Positions 5,568-13,534 of a stretch of 16,269 nt of DNA are shown here, one piece after another. The DNA is taken from positions 1 through 16,269 of the forward strand of contig JAITXK010000098.1 in NCBI GenBank assembly GCA_031284765.1, written 5' to 3'. The translations under genes and the position numbers were made by a program. How positions within the stretch are numbered: the stretch's first letter is position 1; each line of letters begins with the position of its first letter. The DNA is from Candidatus Symbiothrix sp. Lineage in GTDB: Bacteria; Bacteroidota; Bacteroidia; Bacteroidales; Azobacteroidaceae. Under the pieces are notes generated by a model, which worked only from the letters and a program-made list of their open reading frames with translations, did not search any database and had not been told where the DNA came from.

Positions 5568-8500
5568 TTAGCGATTTAATCCCCCCCTTCCGGTTTGCAC
5601 TCCACCGACAAAACGCTGGTAATGTTCCATACTACTCGCATACGCCATTGAATATTGATTGAATTTATCCTGATCGTTCTCGGCAAAATAGGACATAATT
5701 TCCTGCATAAAGACAAGATCTTTTCTGACTTCATTTAAAACAGATGCGTATTGCCGGTTATTCAATCGGTTATACCAATTCAGATTTTTCGTGGATATTT
5801 CTGCCAATTGCACATAAAGTTCATCGGCTTTTGCTTTTTTTCCGATCTGATAATAGGTTACCGCCAATTCATTGGTCGAATAAAAATCGTAAGGTACATT
5901 ATAGGACGGTATTACCTCCAAACATTTATCAACAGCCTTTTCCGCCCGTTCAAAATCATTCTCTGCGATCAATGCTTGAGCTAATTGTCCGAACATGATG
6001 CGGAATGTACGGGTCATACGCATGACATTTTCATCCAAATACAATCCCGGTTGTTGCAAATTGCCCCATTTGTACTTGTTCATCATATTATCGTATAAAA
6101 TATCCACATCAATGTGTTGATATTGAGCGGCTTCAAAAGGCATCACCCGGAATGCTGCACCATCCTGACGAAAATAAGGATCTAAACGAAAATACTGTTC
6201 GTCGCCGACAGTGATGGCAAAATACACCGGCCGTTTCCAGTCGGAATTGTTTTTCAATATATCCAACACCATGATTTCGTTTTTCATCAGGTATCTCTTG
6301 GCGGGAGCTGTTACTTGACCTTGTTCGTTCGTCTTTTCTCCTAAATTGACTAATAAATGAGGAGGAATCCATGCCGCATGTTCAGGTTTCACTATTCCCG
6401 ATGCAATTACAGCCGCCGAATCCACTGGAATGGTGATGTGAGTAGTCGGTACATTATCCGCTTCTATATTGTAGTTACCCAAGCGTTTATCGCGTAAATC
6501 ATCCGATTTGATACGGTCTAATACTTTATCTATCGGCCAAGGATATTGATATTCATCAATAATATACGCCACATCGTGTTTGCCTTGTGCATATTCATAC
6601 TTTTTCCAATCAATCGGAAGCGGATCCGATTCGTATGCCTGGCGTTTCATTTGGTCGATATACCAATCGGTATTCAAATAACTCAAATTACATACGCGAA
6701 CATCCGTGCGGTAGCCTTCAACTTCCTGAGCATACCACAAGGGGAATGTATCGTTGTCACCGTTGGTAAAAATGATGGAATTGGGTTCGCAGGTTGTCAG
6801 GTAATTCATACCAAAATCGCGCATAATGAATCTTCCTGAACGGTCATGGTCGTCCCAAGTTTGCGAAACCATTTGAATCGGAACCAACAAACAAAGCGCA
6901 ACGCCCGCTATGGACGATACGGTCGGATTTTGTTTCAAATATTTCCGAATGCCTGTGATAACGCTTGCCGTTCCCAAACCAATCCAAATACAGAATGCGT
7001 AAAACGAAGCAGCGTAGGCATAATCCCTTTCACGCGGTTGATTGGGCGTTTGGTTCAAATATACCACGATAGCCAATCCCGTCATGAAAAATAGCAGGAA
7101 AGTAACCCAAAATTGTTCCGTTCCTTTTTTACCCGAATAAACTTGGAAAAAAATACCCAATATGCCCAACAATAAGGGCAACATATAATAGGTGTTGTGT
7201 CCTTTATTTTTGGCAATGCTGTCGGGCATATCGTCTTGCGGACCGACACGCCATTGATCCAAGAATTTGATGCCGGTAATCCAGTTGCCGTTGGAAACTT
7301 CACCCCTGCCTTGAAGATCATTTTGACGTCCGGCAAAATTCCACATAAAATAACGCCAATACATAAAATTAACCTGATAAGTGAAGAAATAACGCAAATT
7401 CTCGCCAAAAGTAGGTTTTACCACCCATTTGTTGCCGCGCGGAGTTTCTACACGCACCCGTTTCCCCTTGAAATTCGACCATTCTTTATATCCGGCAATA
7501 TGATTCTGATCTGAGCTATACATTCGTGGAAACAAGGTATTCAGTTCGTCCATATACACCAAGTGCTTTTTGCGATCGGATTCGTAATAACGATCTTTTT
7601 CGGAAGGATCTTTTTTCGGAATTTGCGACCAAATAGGGCCTTCATCTGTTGTAACGGCTTCATTGCCATCGTATTTAATTTCGGAAACGAAGGTTTGTCC
7701 GTAAAACAATGGCGTATCGCCGTATTGTTCCCGATTCAAATACGTACCCAAAGTAAATATATCTTCCGGAGAATTCTGGTCCATCGGTGTATTGGCAGCC
7801 GAACGAATCATAATCAGCGCATAAGACGAATAACCGATCGTAATTACTAATAAACTGATTAATATAGTATTCAATGCCGCTGGATTCACTTTTTTCGACC
7901 AAAACAAATAGATGCTCAAAGCAATAATAATGAAAATACCTAATCCGACACCGCTACCCAGGAACGGAATTCCCAACAAAACAACGGAGGCAATAAACGA
8001 GATTTTCACCCGTGTAAGATTGTGAGTTGATTTCATTGTTTCCCAAATCGCCCACGATAAAACACCGGATATCAAGATCAAATAGAATATAACTCCTGAA
8101 TTATACGGCAGATGCAAGCCATTCACAAATAGTAATTCAAACCAACCACAGACTTCCACCAAACCCTGCACCAATCCGTAGAGGATCGCCACGATGATTC
8201 CAAAAGAAATCAAAAGCGCGATGAATGCACCTTTCAAAGTAGGTTTTTCTTGTTTACGGAAGTAATATACCAACACGATCGTTGGAATACATAGTAAATT
8301 CAATAAGTGAATAGCGACCGAAACGCCTATCAAATAAGCGATTAAGATCAGCCAGCGATCGGAATGCGCTTCGTTAGCCACATCTTCCCACTTCAAAATA
8401 AGCCAGAAAACGACAGCCGTCATTAACGATGAAAACGCATATACTTCGCCTTCCACTGCCGAAAACCAAAAGGTATCGGAAAATGTATATGCCAAAGCTC

Positions 8501-8882
8501 CAACGACGCCCGCTCCCAAAATGGTAATCATTTGAGGCAAGGTCATGGCGCTCGATTCGCCTTTCAGTATGATTTTACGTGCTAAATGTGTAATCGTCCA
8601 AAAAAGAAATAATATAGTTAATGCGCTGAATATAGCCGATAAAGCATTCAACATCATGGCCACTTGAGAAGGTTCGGAAGCCAAATGCGATATCAAATTA
8701 CCCATCAACATAAAAATGGGTGCTCCGGGGGGGTGTCCTACTTCCAATTTATAAGCCGAAGCGATAAATTCGCCACAATCCCAAAAACTGGCGGTGGGTT
8801 CGATCGTCATTAAATAAACTACTGCTGCAATTGCAAAGACAATCCAGCCCAAAATATTGTTTGCCCAACTATATTTCTTCAT
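5568..8882 (-). CDS. DUF2723 polytopic membrane protein (GT-C glycosyltransferase-like)
   Basis: This 1104-residue protein begins with a membrane segment (about 10-27) followed by the conserved loop FWDCGEF (33-39) and EVGHPPGAP (47-55). The acidic residues Asp35 and Glu38 resemble the catalytic loop of protein O-mannosyltransferase-like GT-C enzymes. Many further hydrophobic segments follow to about residue 360, with another cluster around 575-680. The long C-terminal part looks soluble, and residues about 965-1035 have a TPR-like helical pattern (ENDFERAEKAVDKCLEV, then AVTYYQIGKKAKADELYVQLAE). DUF2723 is widespread in Bacteroidota and annotated as a putative O-mannosyltransferase family, but the donor and acceptor are unknown. 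It heads the operon with the deacetylase. Two 7-base C/G homopolymers occur (5581-5587 and 8727-8733). Confidence 0.88.
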   Translation of the reverse strand: MKKYSWANNILGWIVFAIAAVVYLMTIEPTASFWDCGEFIASAYKLEVGHPPGAPIFMLMGNLISHLASEPSQVAMMLNALSAIFSALTILFLFWTITHLARKIILKGESSAMTLPQMITILGAGVVGALAYTFSDTFWFSAVEGEVYAFSSLMTAVVFWLILKWEDVANEAHSDRWLILIAYLIGVSVAIHLLNLLCIPTIVLVYYFRKQEKPTLKGAFIALLISFGIIVAILYGLVQGLVEVCGWFELLFVNGLHLPYNSGVIFYLILISGVLSWAIWETMKSTHNLTRVKISFIASVVLLGIPFLGSGVGLGIFIIIALSIYLFWSKKVNPAALNTILISLLVITIGYSSYALIMIRSAANTPMDQNSPEDIFTLGTYLNREQYGDTPLFYGQTFVSEIKYDGNEAVTTDEGPIWSQIPKKDPSEKDRYYESDRKKHLVYMDELNTLFPRMYSSDQNHIAGYKEWSNFKGKRVRVETPRGNKWVVKPTFGENLRYFFTYQVNFMYWRYFMWNFAGRQNDLQGRGEVSNGNWITGIKFLDQWRVGPQDDMPDSIAKNKGHNTYYMLPLLLGILGIFFQVYSGKKGTEQFWVTFLLFFMTGLAIVVYLNQTPNQPRERDYAYAASFYAFCIWIGLGTASVITGIRKYLKQNPTVSSIAGVALCLLVPIQMVSQTWDDHDRSGRFIMRDFGMNYLTTCEPNSIIFTNGDNDTFPLWYAQEVEGYRTDVRVCNLSYLNTDWYIDQMKRQAYESDPLPIDWKKYEYAQGKHDVAYIIDEYQYPWPIDKVLDRIKSDDLRDKRLGNYNIEADNVPTTHITIPVDSAAVIASGIVKPEHAAWIPPHLLVNLGEKTNEQGQVTAPAKRYLMKNEIMVLDILKNNSDWKRPVYFAITVGDEQYFRLDPYFRQDGAAFRVMPFEAAQYQHIDVDILYDNMMNKYKWGNLQQPGLYLDENVMRMTRTFRIMFGQLAQALIAENDFERAEKAVDKCLEVIPSYNVPYDFYSTNELAVTYYQIGKKAKADELYVQLAEISTKNLNWYNRLNNRQYASVLNEVRKDLVFMQEIMSYFAENDQDKFNQYSMAYASSMEHYQRFVGGVQTGRGGLNR

Positions 8883-8919
8883 ATCTTTATAATTTTATTC
8901 CTTGATTTATTTTGAGGCG

Positions 8920-8927
8920 CAAAGGTA
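8920..8927 (-). promoter_or_regulatory. -7 element of the DUF2723 operon promoter
   Basis: CAAAGGTA reads TACCTTTG on the minus strand, an exact TAnnTTTG match. The -33 region is only T-rich, without a clear TTG. Transcription would begin near 8913, about 30 bases before the ATG at 8882. Confidence 0.65.
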
Positions 8928-8967
8928 ACGAAAAAATTTTTAATATTAACATGCAAAGATTAACAAA

Positions 8968-9783
8968 TTATACTCCACTAAAAGCGCTGAATCCACCATC
9001 AATCGGGAGAATAGCCCCGGTAATGAATCCCGCTGCAGGTGAGCAAAGGAATTGCACCGCACCGTTGAGTTCGGAAATATCGCCGAAACGTCCCATAGGT
9101 GTTTTGGCAATGATTTTTTTACTGCGGTCGGAGTAAGAACCGTCCGGATTAATCAGCATCGCACGGTTTTGATCGCCGATGAAAAATCCCGGCGCAATAG
9201 CATTCACACGAATTCCATCACCGAATTTCTGTGCCATCTCGGTAGCCAGCCATTTGGTAAAGATATTCACGCCGCTTTTGGCCACCGAATAACCCGGCAC
9301 GCGCGTTAAAGCGGAATAAGTAGTCATAGACGAAATATTGATGATGCTTCCTGTTTTTTGTTTCGACATCACTTGCCCGAAAGCGATACAAGGATAAACG
9401 GTTCCGTTTTGATTCAGGCTGGTAACTTTTTCCCAATCTTCCACTTTCATATCAAAAATAGTTTGGTCGGGACTTAAAGTTGCGCCCGGAGTATTGCCGC
9501 CGGCACAATTAATCAGAATGTCTATTTTGCCCCAGGCTTTCACAATTTTATCGGCTGTTTCGTTTAAACTTTTCATGTCTAAAACATTGCATATAAATCC
9601 GATCGCTTCGCCGCCATTGGCTTTCAGTTCGGCAATTTTTTTGTCTAAATTTTCTTGTCGAATATCCAAAACAACAATTTTTGCTCCGGATTGAACCAAA
9701 CTATTGGCAATACTTCCCCCTAAAACACCACCCGCACCGGTAATAACGGCGACTTTTCCTGCTACACTAAAAATGTTTTCCAT
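8968..9783 (-). CDS. SDR-family D-mannonate oxidoreductase (fructuronate reductase)
   Basis: The 271-residue Rossmann protein shows the cofactor loop TGAGGVLG (15-22), Asp40 at the end of strand 2 (favouring NAD(H)), NCAGG (92-96), the catalytic Ser around 151-152, and YSVAK with Tyr165 and Lys169. The segment NAIAPGFFIGDQNRAMLINPDGS and the C-terminal GGFSAFSGV match the SDR-type mannonate oxidoreductases of Bacteroidales. The divergent neighbour is uxuA. Together they would convert D-fructuronate to D-mannonate and on to 2-keto-3-deoxygluconate, a cytoplasmic hexuronate route from glucuronate. It differs from the long-chain UxuB of enterobacteria, so I leave the symbol blank. No clear intrinsic terminator follows, so some read-through into the DUF2723 operon is possible. 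Confidence 0.88.
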   Translation of the reverse strand: MENIFSVAGKVAVITGAGGVLGGSIANSLVQSGAKIVVLDIRQENLDKKIAELKANGGEAIGFICNVLDMKSLNETADKIVKAWGKIDILINCAGGNTPGATLSPDQTIFDMKVEDWEKVTSLNQNGTVYPCIAFGQVMSKQKTGSIINISSMTTYSALTRVPGYSVAKSGVNIFTKWLATEMAQKFGDGIRVNAIAPGFFIGDQNRAMLINPDGSYSDRSKKIIAKTPMGRFGDISELNGAVQFLCSPAAGFITGAILPIDGGFSAFSGV

Positions 9784-9806
9784 TTATAAATCTCAATATT
9801 AATGAT

Positions 9807-9814
9807 TATCTTTG
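9807..9814 (+). promoter_or_regulatory. -7 element for uxuA
   Basis: TATCTTTG matches TAnnTTTG. Its -33 would fall inside the start codon region of the divergent SDR gene and is weak. Expected transcription start is near 9820, about 25 bases before the ATG at 9845. Confidence 0.65.
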
Positions 9815-9843
9815 CAAAGGTATAACTTTTATAAGAATAACAA
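9815..9843 (-). promoter_or_regulatory. Promoter for the SDR mannonate oxidoreductase
   Basis: CAAAGGTA at 9815-9822 reads TACCTTTG on the minus strand, with TTG (9841-9843) 18 bases upstream. It abuts the plus-strand -7 element with no base between them, so polymerase probably cannot occupy both promoters at once. Confidence 0.7.
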
Positions 9844-9844
9844 A

Positions 9845-11017
9845 ATGATTTTAATGGAACAAACATGGAGATGGTATGGGCCGAACGATCCCGTCAGTCT
9901 GTCTGATATTCGGCAAGCGGGGGCGACAGGCATTGTAAACGCGCTGCATCAGGTTCCTAACGGCGAAGTATGGACAGTAGAAGAAATCAAAAAAAGAAAA
10001 GCGTTGATCGAAGAAGCCGGATTAAAATGGTCGGTGGTCGAAAGCGTTCCGGTGCACGAACATATTAAAACGCAAACGGGAGATTTTCAAAAATACATTG
10101 ACAATTACAAACAAAGCATTCGCAATTTATCCGAATGCGGCATTTATGTGATTACCTATAATTTTATGCCGGTCTTGGATTGGACTCGTACCGATTTGGC
10201 GTATCCCATGCCCGATGGATCCAAAGCCCTGCGTTTTGAAAAAGCAGCTATGGTTGCTTTCGATTTATTTATTCTGAAACGACCGGGAGCGAAAAAAGAA
10301 TATACTCCGCAAGAAATCGAAAAAGCCCAAGCGCGTTTCGGGCAAATGAGCGCAGACGAAAAACAATTGCTGACACGCAATATCATCGCCGGCTTGCCCG
10401 GTTCGGAAGAAAGTTTTACGGTCGGGCAATTTCAGGAAGCATTAGACCGCTATAAAGAGACTGATGCAAACCAATTACGCAAAAATCTGATTTATTTTCT
10501 TCAGGAAATTTGTCCGGTAGCGGATGATAAAAATGTAAAATTGGTCATTCATGCCGACGATCCTCCCTACCCTATTTTCGGTTTGCCCCGCATTTTGAGT
10601 ACGGAAGCGGATTTTAAACAATTGGTTAAAGCCGTTCCCAATCCATCCAATTGTTTGTGTTTCTGCACCGGCTCGTTCGGTGTTCGGGCAGACAACGATT
10701 TACCGGGCATGGTGGAGCGCTTAGGCGACCGCATTTATTTCGTTCATCTGCGTAGTACGCAACGCGATGCCGAAGGCAATTTCCACGAAGCCAATCATTT
10801 GGAAGGTAATGTGGATATGTACCGTGTGATGAAACAAATTTGGTTGTTGCAACAACGGGAAAACCGCTCCATCGCGATGCGTCCCGACCACGGCCATCAA
10901 ATGGTGGACGATTTGAAAAAGAAAACCAATCCGGGATATTCCTGTATCGGCCGCCTGCGGGGATTGGCTGAACTTCGCGGCTTGGAAATGGGTATTGCCA
11001 AATCACTCTTGGAATGA
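9845..11017 (+). CDS. uxuA: D-mannonate dehydratase
   Basis: UxuA dehydrates D-mannonate to 2-keto-3-deoxy-D-gluconate in the cytoplasm. The characteristic opening MEQTWRWYGPNDPVSL is present, followed by GATGIVNALHQVPNGEVW, VVESVPVHEHIK, YNFMPVLDWTRTDL, IHADDPPYPIFGLPR, HLRSTQRDAEGNFHE and MRPDHGHQM, which carry the conserved metal and active-site His, Asp and Arg residues of this TIM-barrel family. I prefer the ATG at 9845 (390 residues) or the one at 9854 (387). An upstream TTG at 9812 lies inside the promoter and is not used. The length agrees with the family (about 390). A bidirectional terminator follows directly. The gene is divergent from the oxidoreductase making its substrate. Confidence 0.96.
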   Translation: MILMEQTWRWYGPNDPVSLSDIRQAGATGIVNALHQVPNGEVWTVEEIKKRKALIEEAGLKWSVVESVPVHEHIKTQTGDFQKYIDNYKQSIRNLSECGIYVITYNFMPVLDWTRTDLAYPMPDGSKALRFEKAAMVAFDLFILKRPGAKKEYTPQEIEKAQARFGQMSADEKQLLTRNIIAGLPGSEESFTVGQFQEALDRYKETDANQLRKNLIYFLQEICPVADDKNVKLVIHADDPPYPIFGLPRILSTEADFKQLVKAVPNPSNCLCFCTGSFGVRADNDLPGMVERLGDRIYFVHLRSTQRDAEGNFHEANHLEGNVDMYRVMKQIWLLQQRENRSIAMRPDHGHQMVDDLKKKTNPGYSCIGRLRGLAELRGLEMGIAKSLLE

Positions 11018-11040
11018 TGTCCCGGTGAACAGTGTATTCA

Positions 11041-11075
11041 AAAAAAAGGTTGTCCGAATGGACAACCTTTTTTTT
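11041..11075. terminator. Bidirectional intrinsic terminator between uxuA and the OmpA-family gene
   Basis: A 15-bp perfect stem (11041-11055 with 11060-11074) closes a GAAT loop. Its GC-containing part is GGTTGTCC/GGACAACC, flanked by A and T runs on both sides, so it can end both converging transcripts. Confidence 0.95.
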
Positions 11076-11096
11076 ATCTTATTTTGAACCAATATC

Positions 11097-12305
11097 TTAT
11101 TTCACAAAGATGGTAACACGGTTTGCATCGTTGTCTGCAAACGGTTGAACAGTATCGCCATAGTATTTCAAGATCAAACGTTCTTTAACTATACCAAATT
11201 TTTCAATCAATACTTTAGCTACAGAATCAGAACGTTTTTTCGATAATTGCAAATTGTATTGTGCTGTACCGGTGTTCTTATCTGCATAGCTCGCCAATTC
11301 CAATTTAGCATCCGCATGGCTGAGCAGATATTCAGCAGCTTTAGCTACATTAATCAATTGATTGTCGCGAACAATTGCACAGTTGATGGAGAAGAAAACA
11401 GGATCTAATTCTATTTTGGCAGAAGGAGTTACAACTTTCGCCGGAGGACATTCAACTACCGGAGGACATACAGGTATCGGACGATTACGCAAATCATTAA
11501 TTTCTTGATTCAATGCATCAATAGCATCTTGATCATAAAAAGGAGCTTTGATGAAATGACGATAATTGAAATGATAAGTAGCCCCAATCGTTCCGGTGGT
11601 TACAACATCGGTGTTTTTGAATGTGCCGAATTCGTTGTTATCAAAATTTTTCGGTAAAAACCAAGATTGTCCATCAATAAACAAATCCCAAGCATCGTTC
11701 AAACGGAAATTCAATTGCAAACCGATTTTTTCTGCGACGTTGTTAACGTTACCTTTTTTTCTATCCACATTCAGTAAACCTGTACCAATATTTAATACCG
11801 GATTGAAAAATCCTTCCGGATTATATGGTAAAAATAAATTTTTCAGATTCAGTAAAAAGTTTCCGGTTCCTGCATAAAACCGAGCGCCTCCATTGCTTAT
11901 CGCTTTTTCATTAAAACTTTCTACAGTACCGTAATCTACATCAAAACGAAGCCCCCAAACCGGAGAATACCATTTACCTACTGCAAGACCTGCGCTTGGA
12001 TGCCAAAATCCATGAGGATCAGAAAACCACTCCCACGGTGTCACAAGATTTGTATTATCTTCACTCCAAAGACCACCCAAACCGACTTTCAACGAAACAA
12101 ACCAATTACTACCGGGTCTGTCTGCTACCCAAGTAGTTCTAACGGCTGATGTTTTATCTTTAAACTGTTTGTCACTTGCCACTTGAAATTCCTTTTGTGC
12201 TTTTTCATCACCCGGATATTGAGTTTCCACAGCTAATTTGTTTTGAGCATTAATGCTTAATGCAGAAAGCAGAAGTACTGCCATTAAAAATAAATTTTTT
12301 ACCAT
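11097..12305 (-). CDS. OmpA-family outer membrane protein
   Basis: The 402-residue protein has a signal peptide (MVKNLFLMAVLLLSALSINA, cleavage before QNK). A membrane beta-barrel region follows (about 65-255, with alternating aromatic strands such as WFVSLKVGLGGLW and YHFNYRHF). Next come a short helical and proline-rich linker with two cysteines (PVCPPVVECPP) and a C-terminal OmpA peptidoglycan-binding domain (about 304-402). In that domain ASYADKNTGT and LSKKRSDSV supply Asp342 and Arg358, expected to bind the diaminopimelate of peptidoglycan. It therefore links the outer membrane to the wall and is probably abundant. It is transcribed alone from a strong promoter and ends at the shared terminator. 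Confidence 0.92.
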   Translation of the reverse strand: MVKNLFLMAVLLLSALSINAQNKLAVETQYPGDEKAQKEFQVASDKQFKDKTSAVRTTWVADRPGSNWFVSLKVGLGGLWSEDNTNLVTPWEWFSDPHGFWHPSAGLAVGKWYSPVWGLRFDVDYGTVESFNEKAISNGGARFYAGTGNFLLNLKNLFLPYNPEGFFNPVLNIGTGLLNVDRKKGNVNNVAEKIGLQLNFRLNDAWDLFIDGQSWFLPKNFDNNEFGTFKNTDVVTTGTIGATYHFNYRHFIKAPFYDQDAIDALNQEINDLRNRPIPVCPPVVECPPAKVVTPSAKIELDPVFFSINCAIVRDNQLINVAKAAEYLLSHADAKLELASYADKNTGTAQYNLQLSKKRSDSVAKVLIEKFGIVKERLILKYYGDTVQPFADNDANRVTIFVK

Positions 12306-12379
12306 TCTTTTTTGTATTTAGATGTATTATTAAATTTGATAATTTCTTTATTATATTTTCGATGCACACAATTTGGAAT

Positions 12380-12409
12380 CAAAATTAGTTATTTTATTCA
12401 GAAATCCAA
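12380..12409 (-). promoter_or_regulatory. Promoter of the OmpA-family gene
   Basis: On the minus strand TTG (12407-12409), a 19-base spacer and TAATTTTG (12380-12387) fit the Bacteroidota consensus. The leader would be about 68 bases long. Confidence 0.75.
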
Positions 12410-12613
12410 AATATATGCGCGTTTTTAACAAAACTTTATTATCCTAATTTTTATAACTACTATTTATCAATATATAACGCTGTTTTGTTTAGATTGTTTT
12501 TAATGCTTCAAATTTTCAGCTATTAGAATATAAAAATAAAGGTATTAAATAATTTCTGAAAAAAAAAAATCAAATATTATTCATACTTTTATATAAGTTA
12601 TAAAAATAATGCT

Positions 12614-12621
12614 TACATTTG
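12614..12621 (+). promoter_or_regulatory. -7 element of the small lipoprotein promoter
   Basis: TACATTTG matches TAnnTTTG. The -33 region is T-rich without a clear TTG, and an 11-A run further upstream could act like an UP element. The start would be near 12628, close to a small hairpin at the 5' end of the transcript. Confidence 0.65.
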
Positions 12622-12686
12622 TGCCGAAATTTCCACGAGGGAAGTTTTAATAAAATTTTTCAAACCATTTTAATTATTTTTACAAA

Positions 12687-12866
12687 ATGAAAAAGTTAGT
12701 ATTGTTCGTTGCTATCGTTGCTGCTGTTTCTTTCAGTGCTTGCAAAAAAGCTGCTACTGAAGAAGCTCCTGTAGTTGAAGAAACTGTAGTTGAAGAAGTT
12801 GTTCCTGTTACTGAAGGAGACTCTACAATTGTTGTTGAAGAAGTTGCAGCTCCCGTTGCTGAATAA
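12687..12866 (+). CDS. Small acidic Val/Glu-rich lipoprotein, 59 residues
   Basis: The frame starts at the ATG at 12687 (MKKLVLFVAIVAAVSFSAC) and ends with TAA at 12864-12866. Residues 1-18 are a lipoprotein signal peptide with the lipobox FSAC, and Cys19 would be lipidated, leaving a mature chain of about 41 residues. After KKAA the chain is almost entirely Glu, Val, Ala, Pro and Thr, with VVEE occurring three times and only acidic charges. Codon choice is strongly biased (GCT, GTT, GAA, CCT, ACT), as in highly expressed genes. It has its own promoter and a good terminator, so it is a monocistronic unit. The overlapping minus-strand frame is a shadow. I recognise no family. A periplasmic or surface spacer-like, ion-binding or structural lipoprotein is only a guess. 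Confidence 0.85.
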   Translation: MKKLVLFVAIVAAVSFSACKKAATEEAPVVEETVVEEVVPVTEGDSTIVVEEVAAPVAE

Positions 12867-12887
12867 TTTCGGCATCAATCAAAAGTT

Positions 12888-12921
12888 AAAGGTTGCTTCA
12901 TAAAAATGGAGCAGCCTTTTT
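12888..12921 (+). terminator. Intrinsic terminator of the small lipoprotein gene
   Basis: A 13-bp stem (12888-12900 with 12907-12919, with three G-U pairs) encloses a 6-base loop and ends in T residues. The T tail is reused as the -33 region of the ribosomal operon promoter. Confidence 0.88.
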
Positions 12922-12948
12922 GTTTTTTAAATAATTGTTGTATCTTTG
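12920..12948 (+). promoter_or_regulatory. Promoter of the rplM-rpsI-rpsB-tsf operon
   Basis: TTG (12920-12922), an 18-base spacer and TATCTTTG (12941-12948) match the Bacteroidota consensus very well. The start near 12954 gives a leader of about 120 bases. Confidence 0.85.
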
Positions 12949-12975
12949 CAGGCCGATTATTATTCAGAAGAATGT

Positions 12976-13043
12976 AAGTCTTTGATTTTGAACTTTTTAT
13001 TCCAAAAGTGCTTGATTGTCAAAAAGGAATAAGTCAAAGGGAG
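12976..13043 (+). promoter_or_regulatory. Candidate ribosomal-protein leader structure before rplM
   Basis: Two nested stems are visible: CTTTGA 12980-12985 with TCAAAG 13034-13039, and TTATTCC 12997-13003 with GGAATAA 13026-13032. The inner loop could form a small TTGA/TCAA hairpin. This would suit autoregulation by L13 or S9, as known for ribosomal leaders in general, but I cannot assign it to a known leader class. Confidence 0.5.
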
Positions 13044-13073
13044 TTTATTAATTAACAAAAAAAATTAAACGCA

Positions 13074-13529
13074 GTGGATACTTTAAGTTATAAGACCATT
13101 TCTGCAAACAGTGCAACTGTCAACAAAGAATGGGTTGTCGTTGATGCAAACGAACAACATTTAGGGCGTTTGGCTTCAAAAGTAGCTAAACTTCTCAGGG
13201 GCAAGTACAAACCCAATTACACTCCCCACGTAGATTGTGGTGATAATGTCATCATTATTAATGCAGACAAAGTAGCCTTAACCGGCCATAAATGGACCGA
13301 TCGTATTTATCTTTCCTACACCGGCTATCCCGGAGGTCAAAGAGAAAATACACCGGAAACGCTTTTTAAGAAAAGTAGCGACCGTTTACTTCGGAAAGTA
13401 GTAAAAGGCATGCTCCCCAAAAACAAATTGGGTGCAAAATTGCTTACCAATCTCTATGTGTATGATGGTGTAGAGCACAAACACGAAGCTCAACAACCCA
13501 AAACAATTGATATTAATTCACTTAAATAA
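13074..13529 (+). CDS. rplM: 50S ribosomal protein L13 (uL13)
   Basis: The 151 residues match L13 throughout: WVVVDANEQHLGRLASKVAKLLRGK, then YTPHVDCGDNVIIINADKV, the hallmark YTGYPGG and GMLPKNKLGAKLL, and a Bacteroidales-type end (AQQPKTIDINSLK). L13 is an early assembly protein of the large subunit that binds 23S rRNA. Translation starts at GTG (13074), the only start consistent with the conserved N-terminus DTLSYKTISAN. A purine-rich AAAGGGAG lies about 30 bases upstream, too far to be a normal Shine-Dalgarno site and inside the leader structure. It is the first gene of the ribosomal operon and 5 bases from rpsI. Confidence 0.97.
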   Translation: MDTLSYKTISANSATVNKEWVVVDANEQHLGRLASKVAKLLRGKYKPNYTPHVDCGDNVIIINADKVALTGHKWTDRIYLSYTGYPGGQRENTPETLFKKSSDRLLRKVVKGMLPKNKLGAKLLTNLYVYDGVEHKHEAQQPKTIDINSLK

Positions 13530-13534
13530 TCACA

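Larger units (their letters stand above)
12306..12686. other. 381-base AT-rich intergenic region with divergent promoters
   Basis: No gene is visible. It holds the ompA-type leader and promoter (minus strand, 12380-12409), a very AT-rich middle with an 11-A run at 12559-12569, the promoter of the small lipoprotein (12614-12621), and a small leader hairpin (TTTCC/GGGAA around ACGA, about 12629-12642). Confidence 0.8.

Noticed and set aside
9812..9844. TTG start extending uxuA by 11 residues
   Set aside because: The TTG lies in the -7 promoter element, and the family begins at MEQTWRWYG or a few residues earlier.
12696..12878. 60-residue minus-strand frame opposite the small lipoprotein
   Set aside because: Its Asn/Ser/Phe-rich composition is the complement of GAA/GTT/GCT codons; the plus strand has signal peptide, promoter and terminator.
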